Made by a program: the position numbers and the translations under genes. 64,000 bases of DNA, taken from positions 1,426,001 to 1,490,000 of the forward strand of contig OZ220465.1 of the NCBI GenBank assembly GCA_965115815.1, read 5' to 3'. The notes under the pieces are model-generated. The model did not search any database, was not told where the DNA came from, and was given only the letters and a program-made list of their open reading frames with translations. This DNA is from VXPW01 sp965115815. GTDB lineage: Bacteria; Pseudomonadota; Alphaproteobacteria; TMED109. Every line of letters starts with the position of its first letter. Positions within the stretch are counted from its first letter, which is position 1. Shown here in pieces: positions 1 to 8,869 of the stretch.

Positions 1-453
1 CATACGCCCCCTTCGTTGCAGGCCGGGCTCGACCCAGCGGAAGGTTCCGGTGTGGGACACGGGACGGATGCATTCTGGGGCCGAACCGGCGGCGTTCGGC
101 GCGGTCACCGGGACGGGGTCGCGGAACGGCTGGTTGTTTATCCCGGGATCGGATCCGGCAGGGCGAGGCGTCGGTCCGGCGGCATGGAGGTCAGGAACGC
201 GCCGCTGGCGTCTGCAGCGGGTCTCGTTCCGTGTTGGAATCCGGACGCAAGGAAAGGGACTTCGAGAGTCCGGGCGGCATCTCGATGTCGGGCCGGACTG
301 CGGAGAACACTGTGGCGGGATGCGCGTTCCCCAAGCGATTCGGCCGGCCGTCGCCTGCTCGGGTTCGTGAAGTGGGATGGTCCCGTGGCCAGAAGGATGG
401 ACGCTGCGGGTTCGGATGTCCGTCTGTCTCGGGATCGTGCACGAGAATCCTTA
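1..453. other. no gene recognised
   Basis: I see no credible gene here. The open frames on both strands are typical of GC-rich non-coding DNA, and none shows a family motif or a Shine-Dalgarno-led start. The stretch ends at the TTA target copy (451-453) of the 183-bp inverted-repeat element that follows, so it is probably old mobile-element debris. Confidence 0.5.
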
Positions 454-636
454 GAGCCTGTGCGGAAACTATTGAGCGACCCCGATTCTGGTATCTGTGA
501 TGTGGCTGGAGAGTACATCGGGATCAAACAAGCCCATTCCACATCTGTCAGATTGCTTTCGAAGCGGTCTCTCCGACGCCGATACTTTGCACGAGCGGCC
601 AGAATCGGGACCGCTCCATAGTTTCCGTACAGGCTC
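454..636 (+). repeat. 183-bp MITE-like element, family A, copy 1
   Basis: This short element begins GAGCCTGTGCGGAAACTATT and ends with the near-perfect inverted complement, giving terminal inverted repeats of about 38 bp. It is flanked by TTA at 451-453 and TTA at 637-639. Two more copies of exactly the same length lie at 2195-2377 and 45658-45840, each flanked by TGA. It is too short to encode a transposase. A 3-bp TNA target duplication is characteristic of the IS1031 group of the IS5 family, so it is probably a non-autonomous derivative of such an element. No full-length parent with these ends is in the window. Confidence 0.85.
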
Positions 637-639
637 TTA

Positions 640-1690
640 CTGCTCTCGTCCGTGCACGAATCGGCGCCGGCAGGGGCCCGGGTTCGACGGGATGCCCCGG
701 TATTCGGGGCGTTCGCTGCTGGATGGCGTTCGCTGCTGGATGAGGTCTGGGACGACCCCGGAGAGGGAGAGCCCGCCGTTCATCGCTGCCGGGGCGCAGG
801 GTGCCGGGCAGTCCTCGTGACTTCCCCGTCGTGCCGTTGATCAGGCGAGGGCCAGGGCGCAGTGACGGCGGTGCGGGGCGGGTCCGGTGCGCGGACCATA
901 GCGATCGGCCGGCCTGTCGAGATCGAAGGGGTGCGGATGGGTCGTCATGGACCCGGGTCTTCGGTACCGTTCCGGTAGTCGCTTGGACGGGCGTTGCCCG
1001 GAGAAGGTATCGGGCCGCAGCCCTCCGTCGTCGTGTGCTCCCCCCGACGAGGGCTTTGGTGGCAGACATCGGCGCGTACCTTGGAAAGCTAGCCGAACGC
1101 CGGGCCAGGGGATCCACCCCTTTGCGGAGGAACCGGGTCAGGATCGACCGATCGTTGGTGCGGCCGTGGTGCTTATACAGTCGCCGGGGTCGGGGCCGGA
1201 CTCCGGCGCCGTCGACGATGGCCTTGATCCCGGCTGCCCCGCATCGACAGGACCCCTCTTTGGCTCTTCCTGACCTGAGGGTTTGTCGGGTTCCGTCGCG
1301 CCGAAGGCCTGCGGGAACGTGCGGCTTCCGTGGTCCGGGTCCGCTTGCCCGCAAGGAGCCGCTGCGGTCTGGCCATCCACAGTCTCGTTTCGGAGAGATC
1401 GGCACGGTCGAGGCTTCGACGGGTACCGACACAGAAACACCGCCGTCCCGAAAGGCACCCATTCCTTTCGGTGGGAATGCCGAGTATCGACGGATCGGGG
1501 TCTGGACGGGCAGTGCTCGTCAGCAAGTGCCTGTGTGTCCTGAGAAGCGATGGTCGCCGCCCGGTTCTGTACTTCTGGTCGTCGGCGCGTGGAATCCCCA
1601 TTGTCATGATCCATGGTTCCAGTCTCGGAACCTCGGCAAGAGACCGGCATGCACGGCCGTTGCCTGGAGGACCGGACGAAGGAATCTCTC
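640..1690 (+). pseudogene. decayed region with a possible IS5-type transposase scrap
   Basis: No intact gene is visible. One plus-strand frame at about 1040-1200 encodes ALVADIGAYLGKLAERRARG followed by a basic RRNR segment and an LYSRRGR-like segment. This loosely follows the order of the DDE C-terminal part of IS5-family transposases (LLADKGYD, PPRRNR, LYKxRHxxE). The catalytic residues cannot be traced and the frame is not maintained on either side. It may be a very old IS5 remnant or a chance resemblance. The rest of the stretch holds nothing I recognise. Confidence 0.25.
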
Positions 1691-2661
1691 TCCGAGAACT
1701 CCCGTCGTCCTGATCCTGGGACCGCGCCGGGCAGGCAAAACCACGCTTGTTCGCAAAGACCGGGGAAACCGATCGCACAGGCCACACGCTCGACGACCGA
1801 ACCACGCTCGATTGGAACGGTTGTTCGCGGGAGATCTCGAGAGTGCACCAGAGGTAGATGGTCAGCGACGACCTTGTCCGGATCGTACTGGCGGTGAGCC
1901 TTCCGGAGGTCGTGGCGCGCGCGACAGCGAACGATACCGGCTGGCTGGGGCGCGTTCCTGGCCGCCGCCCGTCCGCACGCGCGACCTGCGAGATGTCGCA
2001 GGGGTGGAAAGGCCAAGCCAGGTTGCAGCCGTGGTACGCGAATGCGCTGAAGCGGAGTGCGAAGACGCCCAAACTGCATGTCCTCGACAGCGGCCTGTTT
2101 GCCGCAGCGCGCGGAGGGACGGTTGGCCGGGTCCGGGCGGACCGCGGAACCTTCGGTACGTTCCTCGAAAGCCTCGTGCTCTCGGAATCCCTGAGAGCCT
2201 GTGCGGAAACTATTGAGCGGCCCCGATTCTGGTGTCTGCGATGTGGCTGGAGAGTACATCGGGATCAAACAAGCCCATTCCACATCTGTCAGATTGCTTT
2301 CGAAGCGGTCTCTCCGACGCCGATACTTTGCACGAGCGGCCAGAATCGGGACCGCTCAATAGTTTCCGTACAGGCTCTGAAACGGACGGTGGAGTCGGAC
2401 CTGCAGTTGACGCTCTACCATGTCCACGACCGAGCAGATGCGCGAAGTGGACTTCGTGCTGGAGCGCCACGACGGAACGATTGCAGGAATCGTGGTCAGG
2501 GCATCTGCGACCGCGCGGTCCGACGATTTCGCGGAGCCTCGAACCTAGGCTGAAGCATGTGGGGAGCGTTCGCCGAGGACATTGTATTGTACGGCAGCGC
2601 CGGGTCCGTGCCGTTCGGGGACCGGCTGGGAGCGACGCCGCTGGTCTGCCTGCGGCCATGA
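1690..2661 (+). pseudogene. broken AAA_14/DUF4143 family ATP-binding protein
   Basis: Pieces of one protein can be read in order across at least three frames. A P-loop, PVVLILGPRRAGKTTLVR, lies near 1700-1755. HTLDDRTTLDW lies near 1790. The DUF4143-type segment KTPKLHVLDSGLFAAARG lies near 2065-2120, and GTFLESLVLSE near 2155. After the inserted repeat come REVDFVLERHDGTIAGIVV near 2440 and VPFGDRLGATPL up to a stop at 2659-2661. That is the family order: Walker A, a strand with TLDD, then the PD-(D/E)XK-like end with VDFVLE. Much of the middle is deleted, there are several frameshifts, and a 183-bp element interrupts it, so it is certainly non-functional. These proteins are common accessory ATPases of unclear role. 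Confidence 0.8.
2195..2377 (+). repeat. 183-bp MITE-like element, family A, copy 2
   Basis: Same length, ends and orientation as the copy at 454-636. TGA lies directly before it (2192-2194) and directly after it (2378-2380), as expected for a 3-bp TNA duplication. It sits inside the DUF4143-type pseudogene, between the LESLVLSE segment and the VDFVLE segment, so it was inserted into a gene that was once continuous. Confidence 0.9.
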
Positions 2662-2774
2662 ACACGCGCGGCCCGGACGCCGCCGGGCGGGTCCAGGCCG
2701 TTGCCGAGCGGACTGGGAGGATCCCGTGACAGAGCGCCCGGCAGGCCGGGATCAGGGCCGTCCGGACGGGCCGA

Positions 2775-2802
2775 TTGACGCCGCCGGTGCAGGCCCTATA
2801 CT
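2775..2802 (+). promoter_or_regulatory. predicted sigma-70 promoter for rpsM-rpsK-rpoA-rplQ
   Basis: TTGACG at 2775-2780 and TATACT at 2797-2802 are separated by 16 bp, a close match to the housekeeping consensus and unusual in this GC-rich DNA. Transcription would start near 2809, about 50 bases before rpsM. In most bacteria rpsM is read through from the spc operon (secY side). Here that side is replaced by decayed mobile DNA, so an own promoter is expected. Confidence 0.65.
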
Positions 2803-2861
2803 CACTCGGTTCACGCCTTGGTGCAGGGGTGTGACGAGATCCGTAGGTCGGAGGTTTCGCG

Positions 2862-3233
2862 GTGGCTCGGCTGGCCGGTGTTAATGTGCCCTCGGAAAAG
2901 AGGGTCGATTTTGCGCTGACTCATATCTTCGGACTAGGTCGGTCCACGGCTCGGCGCGTACGCGAGCAGGCCGGATTGCCGGAAGAGAGAAGGATGCGCG
3001 ACCTGACCGACGCGGAACTCGGGCGGGTGCGCGAGATTCTTGATCGGATGCCGATGATCGAGGGATCGCTGCGCCGGGAACGTGCGATGCAGATCAAGCG
3101 CCTGATGGACCTCGGCTGCTATCGGGGCCTGCGCCATCGTCGGGGGCTCCCGGTCAACGGGCAGCGGACCCATACGAACGCCCGAACCCGGAAAGGTCGC
3201 GCCCGCCCGGTGACGGGCAAGAAGAAAGCCTGA
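2862..3233 (+). CDS. rpsM: 30S ribosomal protein S13
   Basis: S13 sits in the head of the small subunit and contacts P-site tRNA and the B1 bridges. The 123-residue product starts MARLAGVNVPSEKRV and carries the helix-two-turn-helix pattern around ALTHIFGLGRSTARR. The basic C-terminal tail (GLPVNGQRTHTNARTRKGRA) reaches the tRNAs. Length is normal. The start is GTG, preceded by GGAGG about 8 bases upstream. It is followed at 37 bp by rpsK, as in the classic alpha operon. What is unusual is the upstream side, where secY/adk/rpmJ are replaced by a pseudogene and repeats. Confidence 0.98.
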   Translation: MARLAGVNVPSEKRVDFALTHIFGLGRSTARRVREQAGLPEERRMRDLTDAELGRVREILDRMPMIEGSLRRERAMQIKRLMDLGCYRGLRHRRGLPVNGQRTHTNARTRKGRARPVTGKKKA

Positions 3234-3270
3234 CCGGTCCGGGCCCAGCATAGCAACGGAGTGACTTGAT

Positions 3271-3654
3271 ATGGCTCGCGAGCGTCGTCGGCGCAAGCAA
3301 CGAAAGAACATCAGTGCCGCAGTCGCGCACGTGAGCGCTACGTTCAACAACACCATCATTACCATCACCGACCATCAGGGCAACACGCTCGCGTGGTCGT
3401 CGGCGGGCGAACGGGAGTTTTCGGGATCGCGCAAGGCCACGCCGTACGCCTCGCAGATGGCGGCAGAGGCCGTCGGCCGGAAGGCACAGGAACACGGAGT
3501 GAAGACGCTGGAGGTCGAGGTGCGCGGCCCCGGCTCCGGCCGCGAATCCGCACTCCGAGCCCTGCAGAGCACCGGGTTCGTGATCACGGCCATCCGGGAC
3601 GTCACGCCCATTCCCCACAACGGTTGTCGTCCGCCGAAACGTCGCCGGGTCTGA
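3271..3654 (+). CDS. rpsK: 30S ribosomal protein S11
   Basis: S11 forms part of the platform of the 30S subunit near the Shine-Dalgarno cleft. The 127-residue product has the family core HVSATFNNTIITITDHQGN, the GSRKATPYASQMAAE segment and the C-terminal DVTPIPHNGCRPPKRRRV end. A GGAG motif lies in front of the ATG. Length and neighbours are normal (rpsM before, rpoA 84 bp after). The gene is intact and almost certainly functional. Confidence 0.98.
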   Translation: MARERRRRKQRKNISAAVAHVSATFNNTIITITDHQGNTLAWSSAGEREFSGSRKATPYASQMAAEAVGRKAQEHGVKTLEVEVRGPGSGRESALRALQSTGFVITAIRDVTPIPHNGCRPPKRRRV

Positions 3655-3738
3655 CACGGACCGGGAAGCCAGAGCCGGCCCGCCCGCCGCCGGACGGCGG
3701 GGGGCCGCGTCTGCCATCAGTCAGGAGATACCATTCGC

Positions 3739-4785
3739 ATGAGCGATTTCAGGTTGGGTTCCGAGCACCTGATCAGTCCTTCGGCCGTTGACGTTCGGCC
3801 CGGCGCCGACCCGTCGCGGAAAGCAACGCTCGTCGTCGAGCCGTTGGAGCGCGGATTCGGACTGACACTCGGGAATGCACTGCGACGCGTGCTGCTGTCG
3901 TCGTTGCCGGGTTCGGCGGTCACGGCGATCCGAATTGAAGGCGTCCTGCATGAATTCTCGTCGATTACGGGCGTGCGCGAGGACGTGATCGATCTCATCC
4001 TGAATGTGAAGGCCATGATCCTGCGGTCGCGTTCGGAGCGGCCCCGGCAGTTGGAGCTGCGGGCCGAGGGTCCGTGTACCGTTACGGCCGGTATGATCAC
4101 GCCGACGGCGACGGTGGATATCGTGAATCCCGAACTTGTGCTCTGTCATCTGGATGACGGTGCCCAGCTGAACATGGAGCTGACCGTGGCCACCGGAAAG
4201 GGGTACGTGCCGGCTTCCCGGAACCGGCCGGAGAACGCTTCGGTGGGGCTGATTCCGATCGACGCCATCTACAGCCCCATCCGTACCGCCGCCTATCAGG
4301 TGCAGAACACGCGCGTCGGACAGGTCACCGACTACGACAGCCTGTCGCTCACGGTGGAAACGGACGGCACCTTGTCTCCGTCCGAGGCCGTCGAGGCTGC
4401 GGCACGCACGCTGAGCGACCAGCTCGGGGTCTTCGTGTCCGGCGGCGCCATGGCGGCCGTCCGCCCCGCCGCCGAGGCCGCGCCGGAGGTGACGGCGTCG
4501 CTCAATCCCCACCTTCTCAAGAAGGTGGAGGAACTGGAGCTCTCGGTACGGGCGGCCAACTGCCTGAAAAACGACAACATCGTCTACGTCGGCGACCTCG
4601 TACGAAAGACCGAGGAGGATCTTCGCAAGACCCCCAACTTCGGCGTGCGGTCGATGGTCGAGATTCGGGACGTGCTCAAGACCATGGGACTCTCGTTCGG
4701 AATGCAGGTCCACGACTGGCCGCCCGAGAACATCGAAGAACTCGTCGAAGCCCGGGCGGAAGCGCGTCTGGTGCCCACCCGCTGA
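3739..4785 (+). CDS. rpoA: DNA-directed RNA polymerase subunit alpha
   Basis: Alpha nucleates assembly of RNA polymerase and its C-terminal domain binds UP elements and activators. The 348-residue product shows the dimerisation domain (LERGFGLTLGNALRRVLLSS near residue 35) and, after a linker, the alpha-CTD near residues 255-330 with SVRAANCLKNDNI, which holds the DNA-binding Arg/Asn/Cys/Lys set. A short tail rich in Glu and Arg follows. Start at ATG after AGGAG. It lies between rpsK and rplQ, so ribosome and polymerase synthesis are coupled. Length is slightly above the common 330-340. Confidence 0.98.
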   Translation: MSDFRLGSEHLISPSAVDVRPGADPSRKATLVVEPLERGFGLTLGNALRRVLLSSLPGSAVTAIRIEGVLHEFSSITGVREDVIDLILNVKAMILRSRSERPRQLELRAEGPCTVTAGMITPTATVDIVNPELVLCHLDDGAQLNMELTVATGKGYVPASRNRPENASVGLIPIDAIYSPIRTAAYQVQNTRVGQVTDYDSLSLTVETDGTLSPSEAVEAAARTLSDQLGVFVSGGAMAAVRPAAEAAPEVTASLNPHLLKKVEELELSVRAANCLKNDNIVYVGDLVRKTEEDLRKTPNFGVRSMVEIRDVLKTMGLSFGMQVHDWPPENIEELVEARAEARLVPTR

Positions 4786-4807
4786 ACGAAGCCTTCGGAG
4801 TATCGTC

Positions 4808-5314
4808 ATGAGACACCGGCACAGCGGCCGCAGACTCAACCGGACCAGCGCACACCGCAAGGCCCTGTTCCGGAACCTTGCGGCCGCCCTGATCCGGCAC
4901 GAACGGATCCGGACGACCCTCCCCAAGGCCAAGGAACTCCGGCCGGTCGTGGAACGGCTGATCACCTTGGCCAAGCAGGACACCCTGCACGCCCGAAGGA
5001 CGGCCATGGCCCGGCTTCCGCGGGATGCCGACATCGGCAAGCTGTTCGGCCCGCTGTCGGAACGTTTCGCGAATCGACCCGGGGGCTATACCCGGATCGT
5101 CCGCGCCGATTACCGGCACGGGGATTCGGCCGCCATGGCGTACATCGAGTTCGTGGACCGGGCTTCCGAGGACACCCGGCCCCGGTCGCCCGAGCCGCCG
5201 CAGGGTCCGGCCGAGGCGCCGACGCCGGCCGGTCGGCCGGACACGGATCAGAAGGGTCCGTGGTGGCGCAACATCGGATTCAAGCGGCTGCTGTTCTGGC
5301 GGAACAAGGACTGA
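4808..5314 (+). CDS. rplQ: 50S ribosomal protein L17, C-terminally extended
   Basis: L17 binds near the exit tunnel of the large subunit. The first ~118 residues are a normal L17: MRHRHSGRRLNRTSAHRKAL, then LIRHERIRTTLPKAKELRP, RADYRHGDSAAMAYIEFVD. The protein continues to 168 residues with a Pro/Asp-rich linker and an unusual aromatic-basic end (WWRNIGFKRLLFWRNKD), longer than the usual 115-140. The extension has no motif I know. It ends 49 bp before rarA. Probably the last gene of the rpsM operon. Confidence 0.96.
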   Translation: MRHRHSGRRLNRTSAHRKALFRNLAAALIRHERIRTTLPKAKELRPVVERLITLAKQDTLHARRTAMARLPRDADIGKLFGPLSERFANRPGGYTRIVRADYRHGDSAAMAYIEFVDRASEDTRPRSPEPPQGPAEAPTPAGRPDTDQKGPWWRNIGFKRLLFWRNKD

Positions 5315-5363
5315 TCCGGGGCCGGGTCGGAGGCCGACCCGGTGCGGCAGGGGCAGGAGTGGA

Positions 5364-6740
5364 TTGACGGATCTGTTTCGGACGGCGGGCTTGGAATCGG
5401 GCGCCTCCGATCCACCCTTGGCGGACCGGATGCGCCCCCGGTCGCTGGCCGATGTGGTGGGTCAGGAACACTTGGTCGGGCCCGGTGGCCCCCTCGCCTC
5501 AATGGTGACGACCGGAGCCGTCCGGTCCGCCATCCTCTGGGGTCCGCCGGGTACGGGCAAGACGACGATCGGGCGGCTGCTCGCCAAGGTGGGCGGACTC
5601 GATCTGGTGCAGATCTCGGCGGTCGGTCAGGGAGTCCAGGCCCTCCGCAAGGCCTTCGCCGACGCGGCGGCGCGGCGGGCAGAGGGCCGCGGAACCCTGC
5701 TGTTTCTGGATGAGATCCATCGCTTCAACCGCGCGCAGCAAGATGTCCTGCTGCCGGCCGTGGAGAACGGCACGGTCACGCTGATCGGTGCGACCACGGA
5801 GAACCCTTCCTTCGAAGTGGGCGCGGCGCTGTTGTCGCGGTGCCGGGTTCTGACCCTCAAACGGCTGGACGAGCCCGCTCTGGAAGACCTGCTGCAGCGG
5901 ACGGAGCGTCACTTGGGCCGGGCGCTGGTCCTGCAGCCGGAGGCGCGGCGCGCGCTCCTGGCCATGGCCGACGGGGACGGGCGCATGCTGATCAACCTCG
6001 CGGAGGACCTGGGGGCCGACCCGCCGCCGGCGCCGCTGGACCGGAACGCCCTGCGTACCCGGGTCCAAGCGCGGTCCCTGCTGTACGACCGCCAAGGAGA
6101 TCAGCACTACGACCTGATCAGCGCCCTGCACAAATCGGTTCGCGGATCGGACCCGGATGCGTCGCTGTACTGGCTCGCCCGCATCCTTGCGGCGGGCGAG
6201 AGCCCGCGGTACGTCGGTCGCCGCCTGATCCGGATGGCCGTGGAGGATGTCGGACTGGCAGCCCCGGAGATCCTCGTCCGGTCCGTTGCCGCGTTTGACG
6301 CCTACGAGCGTCTGGGCTCGCCCGAAGGCGAGCTGGCCCTCGCCCAAGTGGCCATTGAGCTCGCCTGTGCACCGAAATCGAACGCCGCGCATGTCGCGTT
6401 CCGGGCGGCGCTGGACATGGCCCGAGCGACGGGATCGCTGCCGCCTCCCCTGCATGTCCGGAATGCGCCGACCCCGCTGATGCGGAGCCTAGGGTACGGG
6501 AGGGGGTATGTCTACGATCATGACGCTCCGGAGGCCCGTTCCGGGCAGGAGTACTTCCCGGACGGCCAAGAACGCCGCCAGCTGTACCGACCGACCGACC
6601 GGGGGCGGGAGCGAGACCTTCGTGCCCGTCTGGCCCGGTGGGCGGCCCTCCGGGCGACGGACGGAGAACCTTCGGCATCTCCGCCAAGCGGTTCGGCTGC
6701 CCCGGGTTCCGCGGAGGGATCCGCCGACGCGACGCCGTGA
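5364..6740 (+). CDS. rarA: replication-associated recombination ATPase RarA (MgsA)
   Basis: RarA is an AAA+ ATPase related to clamp loaders that acts at stalled replication forks. The product has LADRMRPRSLADVVGQEHLV at the N-terminus, Walker A GPPGTGKTT, Walker B FLDEIHRFN, sensor 1 GATTENPSFE, and the C-terminal tetramerisation region with NAAHVAFRAALDMAR. No ATG fits the conserved N-terminus; I chose TTG at 5364 because AGGAG lies just upstream and the reading gives a 458-residue protein, close to family length. The Ser/Pro/Gly-rich tail after about residue 430 is not conserved. rarA after rplQ is a recurrent alphaproteobacterial arrangement. Confidence 0.93.
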   Translation: MTDLFRTAGLESGASDPPLADRMRPRSLADVVGQEHLVGPGGPLASMVTTGAVRSAILWGPPGTGKTTIGRLLAKVGGLDLVQISAVGQGVQALRKAFADAAARRAEGRGTLLFLDEIHRFNRAQQDVLLPAVENGTVTLIGATTENPSFEVGAALLSRCRVLTLKRLDEPALEDLLQRTERHLGRALVLQPEARRALLAMADGDGRMLINLAEDLGADPPPAPLDRNALRTRVQARSLLYDRQGDQHYDLISALHKSVRGSDPDASLYWLARILAAGESPRYVGRRLIRMAVEDVGLAAPEILVRSVAAFDAYERLGSPEGELALAQVAIELACAPKSNAAHVAFRAALDMARATGSLPPPLHVRNAPTPLMRSLGYGRGYVYDHDAPEARSGQEYFPDGQERRQLYRPTDRGRERDLRARLARWAALRATDGEPSASPPSGSAAPGSAEGSADATP

Positions 6741-7425
6741 GGGATCGGTCCGGAACGTGCCCTTCTCTCTCCGGCGGAACGGGGTCCCTCGCAATCGGAT
6801 CCGTCTCGGGCGGCCACGCCGGCGCGCGCCGACAGGAGAGGCAGGTTCCATCCCGGATCGCCGCGGAGGGACGGGGAGCAGCCCCGGACCCGGAGGGGTC
6901 TCCGGCATCGGCCCGAAATCATCCCCGGCCAAGGCCATGGCCCGGGCGCCGGGATCGTCGGCGGCCACCTCGATGTCACCGCGCCCTCTGGCCCAGCGGC
7001 ATTGCTCCCGGATCCGGCCGATCCGGCGTCACACGTCGTCGATGCGGCATCGGGAGAGGCCGTCTTGGATCTTCTGCCAGGCAGTTTCGATCGTTCGGGC
7101 GGATCTGTCCGGGATCGCCGGTTCCTTCCTGCTCCCGGCCTCGGAACGGCGGGCGCGGAAGGTCCCGCTGGGGGCGGGTCAACCCTTCGGCAGCGTTGAA
7201 CTTCTGGACCGGAACAGCCCTGGATGGAGGTCGCGCGGGTCGCATCGACTTCGCACCGGAGGCGGCAGCGGACGACGATGGATCGGTACCCGGGGTCGCA
7301 TCACCCCGCGAGGTGGTCCTCCGCAGCGATCCCGGCATGCACGACCACCCGTGCACCCGCGGGTGTCCGGTAGTCCGGCGGGTATGGCTTCCCGCTTGGA
7401 CTCCTCGGTGCCCGTGCCTTCGAAG
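6741..7425. other. no intact gene; decayed DNA
   Basis: No start-to-stop frame here looks like a protein. A minus-strand frame near 7000-7110 encodes short basic helical stretches that could be a transposase relic, but I could not tie them to a family. The stretch ends exactly where the shared ISAs1-type terminus begins. Confidence 0.4.
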
Positions 7426-8090
7426 CAGGCCTTTCCCATGCTCCGGGGATTCTGCGAACGTTGGATGAAGGGAGGCTGAAACGGCCGGTTCTGGTGGTGT
7501 GCGGGGTTTGCGGAACCGTTCCCGGGGCGTTGCAGGCGCGGTGTTGGTCCCTTGGGCACCCTGGTTTCGGAGTGTGACAGCGGTCCGGTCTGTCGGCCCC
7601 CGGGGAGGGCTCGGCCGCGTGGCGGCTTCTCAGGGTCGGGGCGGCGAGAGCTTCGCTGCGGTTCCACGGCAGGCGTCGCCGGGTTTCGGCGAGGCTTTTC
7701 GCCTCGCGGCGGTGGGCGAAGATCCCCGCGAGCGCAAGGTTGTGGAGACGGGCCCGGTGGGCCGGTCCAGGGCCGGTGCGGGTCCGGCAGGCGGTTCCTC
7801 GTCGAAGACGCAGTCCCGTGGGCGATGATTCCGGTTCTCCACCGCCCCGTGGCCCCGATTCAGCCGGAGCCGATCCTCCGGCGCCGCGGCCTCGGGAGCC
7901 AGCAAGGTGCGGACCTACGCGGTTTCGGTGTCGTCGTTCCCGCTTCGCGCGACTGATCCGAAACAGGCGGCCTCGACTGGGCCGGCTCCGGTATCGGCCC
8001 GCGTCTGCGGTCGGTCGGCGCACGCTGATCCGCCCAGCCTTGGCCAGTGCCGGTTTCAGCGTGCCGTGAGGCGATGGACCGGCCGAAGCC
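7426..8090 (-). pseudogene. ISAs1-type transposase 3' remnant, copy A
   Basis: The left edge, beginning CAGGCCTTTCCCATGCTCCG, is shared with remnants at 46856 and 49974 but the flanks differ, so it is an element end. On the minus strand, frames in 7640-7910 read LLAPEAAAPEDRLRLNRGHG, then AVENRNHRPRDCVF and, after frameshifts, RTRTGPGP and HNLALAGIFAHRREAKSLAE. This is the C-terminal signature of ISAs1-family transposases (NRGHWAVEN, RTGxGP, NLALA). The N-terminal catalytic half is missing and the reading frame is broken several times. About 90% similar by eye to the copy at 46856. Confidence 0.7.
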
Positions 8091-8093
8091 CGA

Positions 8094-8485
8094 TCAGCTC
8101 GTGCGGTCGAGAAACGCGCGCGGCGCCCATATCTCGACCGGCCCGTAGCGCGGCTCCGTGAAGTCCCGCACATTGCCGGTGATCAGGATCGCGCCGCCGT
8201 CCGCGGCGGTCGCCAGATAAACCTCGTCGTCGGGGTCGCGCAGGCCGAATGCGAGGTCCGCCGGCTCGACCGTGACCGCCAGACGCGGATCTCCCGGATG
8301 ACCACTTCCAGGGTTTCGCGGCAGGACACCTGGGCGGGCCGAGCGGCAACCGTTTCGTATTCCGACAGGATGGGCGCGGACAGGACGAGCTCGTGATCCC
8401 GCATCACCCTGTCGATCGCTTCGCGGCACGCGCCGTCGGTTCGCGCCGCCGCCACCACGACATTGCAATCCAGCACGACCTTCAT
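8094..8485 (-). pseudogene. PIN-domain toxin, frameshifted
   Basis: The gene starts at an ATG overlapping the stop of the antitoxin (ATGA). The first frame reads MKVVLDCNVVVAAARTDGAC and continues to about 8285, covering the first PIN aspartate. After a one-base shift the homology resumes in another frame with LAVTVEPADLAFGLRDPDDE, ATAADGGAILITGNVRDF and a stop at 8094. DPDDE and TGNVRDF carry the later acidic residues of PIN ribonucleases (COG1569 type). The domain is complete apart from the shift, so the loss looks recent. Without ribosomal frameshifting there is no active toxin. Confidence 0.75.
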
Positions 8486-8775
8486 CCAGCGCGGGCGCGG
8501 CGCTCACGGCGCGAGGCGGATCTCTCCGCGACCGTCTCCTCCATGATCTCGTCCTCGGTGCGCCCACGATCCCTGGACGAAGGCCGAGCCGCCGCAAGCG
8601 TTGCGGCGATCCGGTCGGCCGCTGCCTTCCGGTCCACCACCTCCTTGGGCCTCAGCAGGATGCCGTCGCCCACAAGCGTCGCTTCCATGAGGTCGCCCTC
8701 GCGAAGATCGATGTCCTTGCGCAACCCGGCCGGAATGGTGACCTGGAACTTCGGCTTCACCGTGACGAACGGCAT
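8482..8775 (-). CDS. AbrB/MazE-like swapped-hairpin antitoxin
   Basis: A 97-residue protein starting MPFVTVKPKFQVTIPAGLRK, the swapped-hairpin AbrB/SpoVT fold that binds DNA as a dimer. It continues with LREGDLMEATLVGDGILLRP and ends in an Arg/Glu-rich tail that would contact the toxin. It overlaps the start of the PIN gene by 4 bases, so the pair is a type II toxin-antitoxin operon, probably autoregulated by this protein. The antitoxin is intact while its toxin is frameshifted. Confidence 0.8.
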   Translation of the reverse strand: MPFVTVKPKFQVTIPAGLRKDIDLREGDLMEATLVGDGILLRPKEVVDRKAAADRIAATLAAARPSSRDRGRTEDEIMEETVAERSASRRERRARAG

Positions 8776-8869
8776 GGCGGTCCCCCGCGACCGATGTTGG
8801 AAAACCGGATATTCGTACCACCCGGCCGCCGGAAGTGCAATTCCCCCACCGGCCTCGACCGGGGGCCCC

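Noticed and set aside
454..636. Short open frames starting MEWACLIPMYSPATSQ inside each family A element
   Set aside because: They run out of the 183-bp element into unrelated flanks at each copy, so only the repeat is shared and no conserved protein exists.
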